Assembly (NCBI RefSeq): GCF_000253255.1
Contig: NC_015579.1
Location: forward strand, 1-64,000
Reading direction: 5' to 3'
DNA length: 64,000 bases
Source of the DNA: Novosphingobium sp. PP1Y
GTDB taxonomy: Bacteria > Pseudomonadota > Alphaproteobacteria > Sphingomonadales > Sphingomonadaceae
Shown here: piece after piece, positions 43,774 to 52,144 of the stretch
Position numbering within the stretch: position 1 is the stretch's first letter
Layout of the letters: the number at the start of each line of letters is the position of its first letter
The notes under the pieces: model-generated
Told to the model about the DNA's origin: nothing
The model's input: only the letters and a program-made list of their open reading frames with translations
Databases searched by the model: none
Position numbers and translations under genes: made by a program

Positions 43774-44756
43774 GGACGGTCTCCATCAGTCTGTGAGGGA
43801 TAAAGGGTGAGGCGATAGTCGCCGGTTGCGGGATCAAGCCCATCGACCCGTGCGAGTTCGGCCAAGCGCCGGCCGTGGCCATCGCGGACCAGCACAGCAA
43901 TCAGGTCGATTGTCTCTGCGATCAGCGCGCGCGGTACTGTGACCACAGCTTCCTGGATCAGCTGTTCCATGCGCCGCAGCGCACCAATAGCGCTTCCCGC
44001 ATGGATTGTGCCGATGCCGCCGGGATGGCCTGTGCCCCATGCTTTGAGAAGGTCGAGCGCCTCGGGGCCGCGCACTTCCCCGATCGGGATGCGATCGGGC
44101 CGCAGGCGCAGACTGGAACGCACGAGATCTGCTAGCGAAGCAACCCCATCCTTGGTGCGCAGGGAGACCATGTTTGGCGCAGTGCATTGAAGCTCGCGCG
44201 TATCCTCGATCAGGACCACGCGGTCTGCTGCATTTGCCACTTCTGTAAGCAGGGCATTGGCAAGCGTGGTCTTGCCAGTGCCCGTTCCGCCAGCGACCAG
44301 GATGTTGCACCGATCGGCGACGGCTCGCCTCATCGTCTCGGCCTGTTCCCGGGTCATGATGGCAGCATCGCAATAGTCGCCGAGCGTGAAGACGATGACG
44401 GCGGGTTTGCGGATAGCAAAGATCGGCGCGACGACTACGGGCGGCAGCAAGCCTTCGAAACGTTCGCCGGTTTCGGGAAGTTCGGCGGAAACCCGGGGGC
44501 GTCGGTCGTGCACATCCACGCCGACATGATGGGCAACAAGGCGAATGATCCGCTCGCCATCGGAAGGAGCTAGTGACAGGCCGCTATCGCTGACGCCTTT
44601 GCCCAAACGCTCGACCCAGAGGCGGCCGTCCGGATTGAGCATGATTTCTATGATTGCGGGATCGCCGAGCCATCCCGCAATCGCATCGCCCATCGCCGTG
44701 CGCAGCATGCGCGCACTGCGCGATCCAGCTCCTTTTCGGATTTGCTGTCCAGCCAT
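43770..44756 (-). CDS. trbB: TrbB/VirB11-type ATPase
   Basis: About 328 residues from the ATG at 44756 (MAGQQIRKGAG); ATG 44768 is possible. Walker A is GGTGTGKTTLANALL, with the Walker B/Asp-box region VVLIEDTRELQCTAPNMVSL and the His-box in GGIGTIHAGSAIGALRRM. VirB11 hexamers power pilus assembly and DNA transfer. It is the first gene of the trb operon. The upstream 180 bases border an IS256 remnant, so the promoter may have been reshaped. Confidence 0.95.
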   Translation of the reverse strand: MAGQQIRKGAGSRSARMLRTAMGDAIAGWLGDPAIIEIMLNPDGRLWVERLGKGVSDSGLSLAPSDGERIIRLVAHHVGVDVHDRRPRVSAELPETGERFEGLLPPVVVAPIFAIRKPAVIVFTLGDYCDAAIMTREQAETMRRAVADRCNILVAGGTGTGKTTLANALLTEVANAADRVVLIEDTRELQCTAPNMVSLRTKDGVASLADLVRSSLRLRPDRIPIGEVRGPEALDLLKAWGTGHPGGIGTIHAGSAIGALRRMEQLIQEAVVTVPRALIAETIDLIAVLVRDGHGRRLAELARVDGLDPATGDYRLTLYPSQTDGDRP

Positions 44757-44945
44757 AGCAATTCCCATCCAGGTGTCAGGCAAAGGGCCTGATCTTCGAT
44801 CGGGATGATTAAAAGGCGCAGAAATTCAGTAAGTTCAACAAGGATAAGCAGCCGGAGTACGCTAGCGAACAGAAACAGCCAATGGCGTAGGTCAGCCCAG
44901 GATTCTGATCGATTGAACAATAAATTGCCTGGAATCTCATCCGTG

Positions 44946-45180
44946 AGCGGACCGGGCATTGTGGCATTCTCACTTGAAGCAGGCCTTGGAGTAGGAGGTC
45001 CATTGTTCGTCGATCTCGGCGCGGATGGCGCTAACGAGCCACAGGGGCGCGCCTCCGCTGGAAAAGACCCTGTCCTTTGCCGTGCGCCGTTTCACCGTCC
45101 TACTGGGCGGCGCTTTCCATCGGATTCGATGCAGGCAACCGTCGGCGGTAATGCACGGGCAGGGTAAAGATGGCGAGGCC
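44946..45180 (-). pseudogene. IS256-family transposase remnant (C-terminal)
   Basis: The - strand encodes a degraded copy of the IS256 C-terminus (HRIRWKAPPSRTVKRRTAKD, then APLWLVSAIRAEIDEQW). The DNA is visibly similar to the end of the IS256 copy at 53248-53470, for example around the 3' segment GCATT..GGCATTC. Only about 75 codons survive. It sits directly upstream of trbB. Confidence 0.65.
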
Positions 45181-45359
45181 TTCCGGGACCTTCTCAGCGC
45201 GCCATACCGCCAGCTAGGGCGCGGTATCCTTGCGGAGCTGACCAAACGATCGGCGCTACGCACACTGAGCACGAAGATGAATGTCCGTCTCGACAAAGAG
45301 CGTGCCGCGAGGGCACCGGCGGACGGCAACGCGCCGGTCAATCGGAGAAATGGAAACAT

Positions 45360-45560
45360 TCAGAAGACGGTGACCACTGACTGCCGCAAAGCTTTCCGGG
45401 AAACTCCCCAAGCTGAGCTGCATCCTCCAAGCTCAATAAGAGTGATGTGCGAGCGGGACAGGCGGTCGAGGCGCCAGACAATGATATCGTCGCCGGGGCG
45501 GGCGTACTTGCACATTTCTGAGTAGGCGGGCTTGAGGACGGCGGAATCCGATATTCCGTG
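45360..45560 (-). pseudogene. Serine recombinase (resolvase) fragment
   Basis: The - strand frame from about 45560 reads ISDSAVLKPAYSEMCKYARP, then GDDIIVWRLDRLSRSHITLI and a degraded end. The GDxxxVWxLDRLSRS block is diagnostic of Tn3-type/Pin resolvases. There is no start and no N-terminal catalytic region. From 45561 to 45785 no gene is seen. With the adjacent IS256 remnant it marks an old insertion hot spot. Confidence 0.6.
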
Positions 45561-45785
45561 CCCCTCCGAGATCCTTGCGGCGCCGGCCGCACGATTGGCC
45601 TGGAGTTGGGCAGTCAGGCTTGCTTACCTTGTGCTTGTGCGCACCTAGCCCAATTTCATGGCGTCGAACTATCTGGAAATCGTGTCTGTCCTCGCCGGGC
45701 GCTCAAGCGACGCGCCAGTGCCGTCCGTGCTTCGGCAAAAGCGGGCCCTGGCAAGCCATACCGGCAAATCCGGGAAGCAGGGAAC

Positions 45786-46403
45786 TTACTGGGCCTTCTT
45801 TATCTCGCGCACGCTGCTTCCGAACATGCGGTCCCAGAAGATCGCTGTGATCGCGTAGTTTCCTTCTTCATCAACGTGGTGGTGACGCATATGGTGGCGC
45901 TTGATCGCCTTGCCGATGCGGCCGCGCATGGGCCACTGGTGGCAGGCGTAGTGGACCACGTCGTATCCGACGTAGCCGATGATGAAGCCCAGGAAGAGCC
46001 AGGTGCCCGCCATGCCGAGCAGGGCCACGCAGGTTGCCCACACGGCAGCGCTGATGGGCAGGCTGACGAGCGGCGGCATCAGGTTGCGCAGCGGATCGTT
46101 TGGGGTGGTGTGGTGATTGCCATGGACCGCAAAGACCAGCCATCTGATCGGCGCGGCATCGGAATCCCAGTGGAACAGGAAGCGGTGCATCGCATACTCG
46201 AACAGCGACCAGACCAGCAGGCCTAGCGCGAAGAGGAACGCCCCGTAGGCTACGCCTGCGGTGCCCCAACCCGTCCATGCAATGAAGGGGAGCGCGATGC
46301 TCCAGACCAGGACGAACCCGCGCGGCGAGATGAGAGTGAGCTTCTCGAGCTGCCGGTTCTCGAACAGCTGAACGCGCTGGGGACTGGTTCGAGGATCACG
46401 CAT
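45786..46403 (-). CDS. Fatty acid hydroxylase (sterol desaturase superfamily)
   Basis: 205 residues from the ATG at 46403. The His clusters of the di-iron hydroxylases are complete: HRFLFHWD, HGNHHTTPND, HYACHQWP and HHMRHHHVDEEGNYAIT. Several membrane segments separate them. The short form resembles fatty-acid 2-hydroxylases, which would suit the 2-hydroxy fatty acids of sphingomonad sphingolipids. It is alone among mobile-element debris. An A+T-rich stretch at 46435-46500 probably holds its promoter. Confidence 0.85.
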   Translation of the reverse strand: MRDPRTSPQRVQLFENRQLEKLTLISPRGFVLVWSIALPFIAWTGWGTAGVAYGAFLFALGLLVWSLFEYAMHRFLFHWDSDAAPIRWLVFAVHGNHHTTPNDPLRNLMPPLVSLPISAAVWATCVALLGMAGTWLFLGFIIGYVGYDVVHYACHQWPMRGRIGKAIKRHHMRHHHVDEEGNYAITAIFWDRMFGSSVREIKKAQ

Positions 46404-46519
46404 CAGACGACTTTCTCGACAGCAATGGGGCTGCGTTGTCAACACTATATGCTGCAATGCAGCATAATTCTCGATTAATCTGCAATGTAAAAAAATGAGG
46501 CTGGCATAACTCGGAAAAG

Positions 46520-46956
46520 AACCCTTAAATTCCTGTGCTTGCCGAACAAGAGAGATGACCGTGGCATTCCCCGGCAAACTGCCGAAATGGCCTCAAGGCT
46601 ATGAATTCGGCTTTCTTGATGTTGGCCGGCTCGCCCGACCCGCCAACGGCGGCGATGAAATCGGTCTGACGCGCCAAAAACGCAGAGGTCTGCAGCACGG
46701 CGACCACTTCGGCGACTGGCGCGTCCTGCGCCGGCTCATGCTCGTCGGTCAGCACGGGGACGATGGTTTCGCTGCGCACTTTCTCGAAGATGAGCAGGCC
46801 CTCGTCCATGCCAAGTCCACGGAAGGAGCGGTCGGAACTGCGATTGGCCTTGTCGAACGAGCTCTTGAAAATGAGCAGGAGGTCTAGTCTGCGCGCAAAC
46901 TCGCCGAGTTGTTCGGCGACGCAAGGTACGGCTATCGTGAACAGAGGGCGGCTCGT
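46520..46956 (-). pseudogene. kdsA remnant (KDO-8-phosphate synthase)
   Basis: The - strand encodes clear KdsA blocks: LLLIFKSSFDKANRSSDRSF, RGLGMDEGLLIFEKV, PVLTDEHEPAQDAPVAEVVA and LQTSAFLARQTDFIAAV. The N-terminus is cut off at the IS3 left end (46957) and lacks about 10 residues before the Lys-Ser-Ser-Phe block. After KKAEFIAL a frameshift leads to GNATVIS in another frame, and nothing further remains. It is therefore a dead fragment of a chromosomal-type LPS gene on plasmid DNA. Confidence 0.75.
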
Positions 46957-47019
46957 TGATCTGCCCCCTTCTGAGTGGCCCAGAATCTGTTTTAGATTTT
47001 GCCACGAAGGAGGAATGGA

Positions 47020-47295
47020 ATGGCGAGGAAACACAAGCCGGAAGAGATTATCAGCAAGCTGCGTGAGGCCGAGATCGTGCTGGCGCAGGGCGGGACGGTG
47101 GCGGATGCGTGCCGCCGGATCGGCGTCACCGAGCAGAGCTATTATCGCTGGCGCAAGGAGTATGGCGGCCTGAAGATGGATCAGGCGCGGCGGATGAAGG
47201 ACCTTGAGAAGGAGAATGCGCGGTTGCGCCGGGCGGTGTCGGATCTGACGCTCGACAAGCTGATCCTGCAGGAGGCCGCACGGGGAAATTATTGA
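47020..47295 (+). CDS. IS3-family transposase OrfA
   Basis: 91 residues from the ATG at 47020 (MARKHKPEEIISKLREAEIV). It has the helix-turn-helix VADACRRIGVTEQSYYRWRK and a leucine-zipper region (DLEKENARLRRAVSDLTLDK) as in the IS3/IS911 group. OrfB overlaps by 4 bases; a fusion transposase is normally made by frameshifting. OrfA itself is intact. Confidence 0.9.
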   Translation: MARKHKPEEIISKLREAEIVLAQGGTVADACRRIGVTEQSYYRWRKEYGGLKMDQARRMKDLEKENARLRRAVSDLTLDKLILQEAARGNY

Positions 47296-48068
47296 GCCCT
47301 GCAAGGCGGCGGCGCTGTATCGATCATATCCGGGGAGTGATGGCTGTCTCCGAGCGGCGCTTGTGCCGCGTGCTCGGCCAGCATCGATCGACGCAGCGCA
47401 AGGTGCCACGCGGGGCAGATGACGAAGCCGCCCTAACCGAGGACATCATCGCCTTGGCCAGGCAGTATGGCCGTTATGGCTATCGCCGAGTGACAGCCCT
47501 GCTGCGCGACGCGGGCTGGCATGTGAACCGCAAGCGCGTGGAGCGCATCTGGCGACGAGAGGGCCTCAAGGTGCCGCAGAAGCAACCGAAGCGAGGAAGG
47601 CTCTGGCTCAACGATGGATCTTGCGTCCGACTGCGGCCCGAGTACCCGGGGCACGTGTGGTCTTACGATTTCGTCGAGGGCCGCACCCACGATGGCCGCA
47701 AGTTCCGCATCCTGTCGATCATCGACGAGGCCAGCAGAGAGTGCCTGGCCCTGCCGGTGGCGCGAAGGCTCAGAAGCGAGGATGTGCTGGCCGCGTTGGC
47801 CGAGTTGTTCATTACCCGCGGGCCACCGGCACATATACGGTCAGACAATGGACCCCAGTTCATCGCCAACGCCGTACAAGAATGGCTGACCAGGATCGGT
47901 GTGAAGACGCTCTACATTACACCCGGCAGCCCATGGGAGAATGGCTACTGCGAGTCCTTCAATGGCTCGATGCGCGACGAACTCTTGAACGGGGAGATCT
48001 TCTACACCTTGGCTGAAGCCCAGATCCTGATCGAAGCCTGGCGCCGGCATTACAATCCTGTTTCATAA
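47292..48068 (+). pseudogene. IS3-family transposase OrfB, 5' part
   Basis: 258 codons: the rve integrase core is present with DDE residues in HVWSYDFVEG, HIRSDNGPQF and WENGYCESFNGSMRDELLNG. After RRHYN the native sequence stops at 48055 and reads into inserted DNA (PVS stop). The missing end is found in frame after 50680, so the gene is split rather than decayed. The protein would lack its last 40 residues or so and is probably inactive. Confidence 0.88.
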
Positions 48069-48079
48069 CACCCATCTGT

Positions 48080-50143
48080 CTATGCTGTTGTAGGGAATAG
48101 GGTATTCTGATCGGGATGTGATCCTGCGGGGTGCCTGGGGTTCTTCCGCACCCGGTGAAGAAGGTTTTGGGCTTCCTGCTTTTCGAGATCTGACCGGTTG
48201 AATATCCAGGGGCCGTCAGACAATGGGTGCTGCCCTTTGATTTCCCCGGCCTCGGCGGCGAGGCGCAATGTCTTCGGGGCAACACCAATGAACCGTGCGG
48301 CTTTGTTCAGGTTGAGCCATGGCTCGTTGCCATCGGGTGCGGGTCGGAAGACCGGGATCTTGTGATGCGACCTGTGCGCTGTAACGCGTTCTTTGGTCCA
48401 GCGATTGCCATGTCCGGTCAATAGTCCATTGCGGTTGAGAACCCCGGCAATCAGATCGTCGTTGGCAATCAACACCAGTTGCCGAATGGCCGCGACGATG
48501 TCGCCAGAAGTGCTGTTGCGTTGGCCCCGCCGTCGCTTCGGCAGGCGCATTTCGGTATGGATGCCGCCTATCCAATGAACCATCAGGACGATCTCAGAAG
48601 TCGCATCATCGATATCCGCGACGACTTCCTGTATAACGGTGCGCACGATGCGCTTCTTGAGCCGAGCATCTGTCGTGGGTGCCGCCCAAACTGTACGCAG
48701 ATCCTGGGCGAGTGAAGCGATGCCGGTTTGCATCAGCAGTGACGGTTTCGGTGCCGTCCTATCGTGTGCGCTGATTTTACTCTCAATTTCGCCCACCAGT
48801 TCAAGGGCGCGGTTCCAACGTATCTCAAGTTCTGCTGCAACAAGCCGGTTCTCAGGGTCTGCAGCATCAAATTGCCGGAAGGCCCGATTGGCGGCGTAAC
48901 GAGCAGCTTCCAGATCACGGCCAAGCGCGTCACGCACCTGATCACGACGACTGGATGCCTGGGCTTCAGCTTCGGCCGCTGCAGCGATCGCTCCCGGTTC
49001 AACGACGCGCAGGATGGCCCCCTCGATTGCATCATCTACGCGCAGCCCGCCAAAGGCGATGCATCGCGGCTCGCCATTATCCAAATGGCCTCTCCAGCAC
49101 GAGTAGCGCGGAATGTTGTGCTTTGCCCCTGTGTAGCGGACCGTGAGCTTGCGCCCGCAGCGCCGGCAACGGAAAAGCCCGGCGATAAGGGCATCGCCAT
49201 GCTTGGGGGCGCCGTGATGACGGCTCGTGACTGCATTGTCGCTTACCATCTTGCGAATAGCCTCGGCCCGCTCCCAACTGACATAGCCTTCGTGCACGCC
49301 GGGAATGAGTGCCAACCATTCCTCACGCGCATTGCGCCGGATCGTGGCGGATTGGCCAAATCCGGGCGTTGCGCTTGTCTTACCATAAGCATAGGCACCG
49401 CCGTAAACCGGGTTCTCGATCATTCGGTGGATCGTCGCATAGGTTGGCCTGCGCCAGATCGTATCGCCGTTGTTGCGTTTGGCGGGCAAATCCAGTTCGT
49501 GCTCCAGAAACCACATGAGAGCCTGACGGGCGCTGCCAAGTTCAACGACTTTCTCGAATACCAGCGTGATGGCTTCCTGCACACGGCGGTCAGGATCCTT
49601 CTCGAGCCGATCTGCGACCTTCACAAAGCCGACAGGGGCGGCAACTATCAGTTCACCGCGCCGGGCTTTCTCGTAACGGGCCGAGAGCGAGCGTTGGCGC
49701 AGCAGGTCCAGTTCATATTCGTTGAGACTGCCCTTCAGGCCGAGCAGGAGGCGGTCATTGCCCTGTCGCGGCGCATAGACGGTCTCCTGGTCAATCAGAA
49801 CAGTATCGACGACGCGGCACATCTCGATGAGCTGCTGCCAGTCCCGGCTGTTGCGGGCAAATCGGGACACCTCCCTTGCAGCCACAGCGCCAATCTTGCC
49901 AAGGCAAACCTCGGCGACCATCCGTTCAAAGCCGGCGCGTGTGACGGTCCCGGCGGCTGAGCGACCGAGATCGTCATCGATGATTTCGACGCTGGACCAA
50001 CCAAGTGACGTCAGGCGATCCCGCATGGCATATTGCAGAGCGCTGCTCTCCCGGTTGTGTAGAACCTGGTGGGCAGATGACTGCCTGACATACAGGATTG
50101 CCTTGCGCTCGAGATGATGCGGCCTGATCTTTTCATGCATCAT
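48080..50143 (-). CDS. Large serine recombinase
   Basis: 687 residues. The resolvase catalytic domain (residues 10-150) has the YVRQSSAHQV nucleophile region and the block AREVSRFARNSRDWQQLIEM. The recombinase domain follows (DTIWRRPTYATIHRMIENPV). A zinc ribbon (LFRCRRCGRKLTVRY plus the downstream Cys in RYSCWRG) and a long coiled C-terminus complete it. It should catalyse excision and integration of this element at the TACAA core. It overlaps the small gene upstream and has no visible defect. Confidence 0.93.
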   Translation of the reverse strand: MMHEKIRPHHLERKAILYVRQSSAHQVLHNRESSALQYAMRDRLTSLGWSSVEIIDDDLGRSAAGTVTRAGFERMVAEVCLGKIGAVAAREVSRFARNSRDWQQLIEMCRVVDTVLIDQETVYAPRQGNDRLLLGLKGSLNEYELDLLRQRSLSARYEKARRGELIVAAPVGFVKVADRLEKDPDRRVQEAITLVFEKVVELGSARQALMWFLEHELDLPAKRNNGDTIWRRPTYATIHRMIENPVYGGAYAYGKTSATPGFGQSATIRRNAREEWLALIPGVHEGYVSWERAEAIRKMVSDNAVTSRHHGAPKHGDALIAGLFRCRRCGRKLTVRYTGAKHNIPRYSCWRGHLDNGEPRCIAFGGLRVDDAIEGAILRVVEPGAIAAAAEAEAQASSRRDQVRDALGRDLEAARYAANRAFRQFDAADPENRLVAAELEIRWNRALELVGEIESKISAHDRTAPKPSLLMQTGIASLAQDLRTVWAAPTTDARLKKRIVRTVIQEVVADIDDATSEIVLMVHWIGGIHTEMRLPKRRRGQRNSTSGDIVAAIRQLVLIANDDLIAGVLNRNGLLTGHGNRWTKERVTAHRSHHKIPVFRPAPDGNEPWLNLNKAARFIGVAPKTLRLAAEAGEIKGQHPLSDGPWIFNRSDLEKQEAQNLLHRVRKNPRHPAGSHPDQNTLFPTTA

Positions 50144-50336
50144 GATCCGCGCCCTCCTTTGAGTTTGTCGGTTCTCCCGCGACGTGATCGAGGATCAAGC
50201 GCGCCATCAGTTGCTTCAGCTTCCGGCGTGCCTCGTGCGGCAAGGTCTGCCACGGCGGCACGGGCGCTGTCTGTCCTTCGCTTGGAATTAGAAACAGGTC
50301 GAACTGGTAGGCTGTAGGCTGGCGAGGCATCGGCAT
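50133..50336 (-). CDS. Small accessory protein of the recombinase element
   Basis: 67 residues: MPMPRQPTAYQFDLFLIPSE, then PWQTLPHEARRKLKQLMARL and ILDHVAGE. The W-x-x-L-P ... L-x-x-L-M-A-R-L-I-L-x-H pattern recurs in short genes just upstream of recombinases of this class. It overlaps the recombinase start by 11 bases, so translation is coupled. It may be a recombination directionality or accessory factor; this is inference from position. Confidence 0.7.
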   Translation of the reverse strand: MPMPRQPTAYQFDLFLIPSEGQTAPVPPWQTLPHEARRKLKQLMARLILDHVAGEPTNSKEGADHDA

Positions 50337-50583
50337 CTCTCCGAATCATGTCCTGAGAACCCGATGCTGCGCCGATATTCCCGGATTGCGATGCCGCTCC
50401 ACCGCCAATCAACAACACAGACAGGGCATCGATCGCAGCCATAGAAACCTGGGGTGTGGAGGCGACAAGCCAGCCAGCACTTGCACTCCGGTCGAACATC
50501 CAACCGGGCACCTCCAACAGACGGTCGCAATCACCGCCCGACAGGCTGCAACGAAAGACCGCCGCGCCATTCTTCTCGATCAC
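50140..50583 (-). CDS. Hypothetical protein of the recombinase element
   Basis: The ATG at 50583 starts MIEKNGAAVFRCSLSGGDCD, then PGWMFDRSASAGWLVAS and VSMAAIDALSVLL, which looks like a genuine short protein of about 90-100 residues. The frame runs on to 50140, fully overlapping the 67-residue gene, and its last 70 residues look non-coding. A lost stop or a small frameshift near 50350 is therefore likely. The function is unknown. Confidence 0.45.
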   Translation of the reverse strand: MIEKNGAAVFRCSLSGGDCDRLLEVPGWMFDRSASAGWLVASTPQVSMAAIDALSVLLIGGGAASQSGNIGAASGSQDMIRRDADASPAYSLPVRPVSNSKRRTDSARAAVADLAARGTPEAEATDGALDPRSRRGRTDKLKGGRGS

Positions 50584-50680
50584 TTCATGAACGTAAATCT
50601 GGCGCCCGGTCCAAGGATGCCAAGGGTAAAGGAGCTCACGCTCACAGGTCCCGTGGGTGTTCTGTCGTCGAGTTGTACAA

Positions 50681-50813
50681 CACCGTCAGGCCACACAGCT
50701 CGTTGGGTTATCGGCCGCCGGCCCCGGAAGCGGCGACACCGCCATGGCTGCCCTCCGGTTCCGCTTCGCTCCACCTACGGCCAGCCATGGCGCCAGAGGC
50801 AGTTTTACACTAA
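50681..50813 (+). pseudogene. IS3-family OrfB, 3' part
   Basis: In frame with 47292-48055 once the insert is removed, this segment encodes TVRPHSSLGYRPPAPEAATP and ends LRPAMAPEAVLH before the stop. It completes the IS3 transposase C-terminus. The inverted right end of the IS follows 34 bases later. Confidence 0.88.
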
Positions 50814-51013
50814 CAAACCGCACGGACCACTCAGTGGGGGCCGGTCACGCGATGGTGAGTGGCAATCCGAGAGCTATCTGGTATCGATGAGTTATCCTAA
50901 ACTCGCCATAAAACCAATGCTAAGAGTTGCATCTGGCGAAAGGATCGACGACACAGCCGCAAGATCGCTTTACCCGGCCTGAAGCTGGATTTTTGTGTCA
51001 CATGAGGGAATAT

Positions 51014-52048
51014 ATGAAGACTGCGATAGTAACGGGAATTTCCGGCCAGGATGGTGCTTATCTGGCCGAACTGCTGCTGGGCAAGGGATACAAGGTCTAC
51101 GGCACCTATCGCAGGACGAGTTCCGTAAATTTCTGGCGGATCGAGGAGGTCGGCGTTGCCAATCACCCCAATCTGACCTTGGTGGAATATGATCTGACGG
51201 ATCTGTCATCCAGCATCCGGCTGCTGCAGACTACCGGCGCTACCGAAGTATACAACCTCGCCGCACAAAGCTTTGTAGGCGTTTCCTTCGACCAGCCCGT
51301 CACCACCGCCGAAATCACCGGCGTCGGTCCACTCAACCTCCTAGAGGCGATCCGGATTGTTGATCCCAAGATTCGCTTTTACCAGGCGAGTACGTCGGAG
51401 ATGTTCGGCAAGGTGCAAGCCGTGCCTCAAAAGGAGGACACGCCTTTTTATCCGCGTAGTCCCTACGGCGTTGCCAAGCTCTACGCGCACTGGATCACGG
51501 TCAACTATCGTGAAAGCTACGATATCTTCGGATGCAGCGGCATTCTGTTCAATCATGAAAGTCCGCTGCGCGGCCGCGAGTTCGTGACCCGCAAGATCAC
51601 CGACAGTGTCGCCAAGTTGAAGCTCGGCAAGCTCGATTGCCTGGAACTGGGCAATCTCGATCCGCGGCGTGACTGGGGCTTTGCCAAGGAATACGTCGAA
51701 GGCATGTGGCGGATGCTGCAGGCCGACGAGCCCGACACCTATGTGCTGGCGACCAACCGCACCGAAACCGTTCGCGACTTCGTGCAGATGGCGTTCAAAG
51801 CGGCAGATATCGACGTTGAGTTTTCCGGCAAGGAAGACCAGGAAATTGCGGTCGACACTGCCACCGGCAAGACCGTCATGCGGGTCAACCCGCGCTTCTA
51901 TCGCCCTGCGGAAGTCGACCTGCTGATTGGCGATCCGGAAAAGGCGACGAACAAGCTGGGCTGGAAACCGGAAACGACGCTCGAGCAGCTCTGCAAGATG
52001 ATGGTCGACGCGGACCTCTTGCGGAACAGCGTGAATGCATCCTTCTGA
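51014..52048 (+). CDS. gmd: GDP-mannose 4,6-dehydratase
   Basis: 344 residues from the ATG at 51014, with GAGGG upstream. NAD(P)-binding TGISGQDGAYLAELLLGKGY, the active site YPRSPYGVAKLYAHW with the S/TxxYxxxK pattern, and GNLDPRRDWGFAKEYVEGMW are typical of Gmd. It makes GDP-4-keto-6-deoxy-D-mannose. The following rmd-like gene points to GDP-D-rhamnose rather than fucose. It begins 167 bases after the IS3 right end, so its promoter region may have been altered by the insertion. Confidence 0.95.
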   Translation: MKTAIVTGISGQDGAYLAELLLGKGYKVYGTYRRTSSVNFWRIEEVGVANHPNLTLVEYDLTDLSSSIRLLQTTGATEVYNLAAQSFVGVSFDQPVTTAEITGVGPLNLLEAIRIVDPKIRFYQASTSEMFGKVQAVPQKEDTPFYPRSPYGVAKLYAHWITVNYRESYDIFGCSGILFNHESPLRGREFVTRKITDSVAKLKLGKLDCLELGNLDPRRDWGFAKEYVEGMWRMLQADEPDTYVLATNRTETVRDFVQMAFKAADIDVEFSGKEDQEIAVDTATGKTVMRVNPRFYRPAEVDLLIGDPEKATNKLGWKPETTLEQLCKMMVDADLLRNSVNASF

Positions 52049-52144
52049 CCTCCCTGACAGGAAGTCGGTCGATTAAATAGCGAAGTCTACCCGGCGGTGC
52101 CTGCCGCCGCCGGGTAATGCACTATCAGCGACGGTGAGATGGTT

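Larger units (their letters stand above)
48056..50680. mobile_element. Serine-recombinase element inserted in orfB (2625 bp)
   Basis: Joining base 48055 to 50681 restores an unbroken orfB (HYN-TVRPHSS). The five bases TACAA occur at both junctions (48051-48055 and 50676-50680), the expected crossover core of a serine recombinase. Just inside, AACACCCA (48067-48074) and TGGGTGTT (50654-50661) form inverted repeats, likely recombinase-binding sites. The cargo is a large serine recombinase plus one or two small genes. Confidence 0.8.
46957..50847 (+). mobile_element. IS3-family element interrupted by a recombinase element
   Basis: The left end TGATCTGCCCCCTTCTGAGTGG (split: TGATCTGCCCCC then TTCTGAGTGG) at 46957 is matched by an inverted right end finishing at 50847 (TGACCGGCCCCCACTGAGTGG read inward, again with small gaps). 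Between them are orfA, the 5' part of orfB, an inserted 2625-base segment (48056-50680) and the 3' part of orfB. No target duplication was recognised. Confidence 0.7.

Noticed and set aside
44648..44959. 103-codon - strand frame overlapping the trbB start
   Set aside because: It overlaps conserved trbB codons in another frame and starts in an IS256 remnant; no family match.
46555..46887. 110-codon + strand frame
   Set aside because: It is antisense to the kdsA remnant, whose - strand frame has clear family blocks.
48764..49960. 398-codon + strand frame
   Set aside because: It is the antisense shadow of the large serine recombinase; no domain was recognised.
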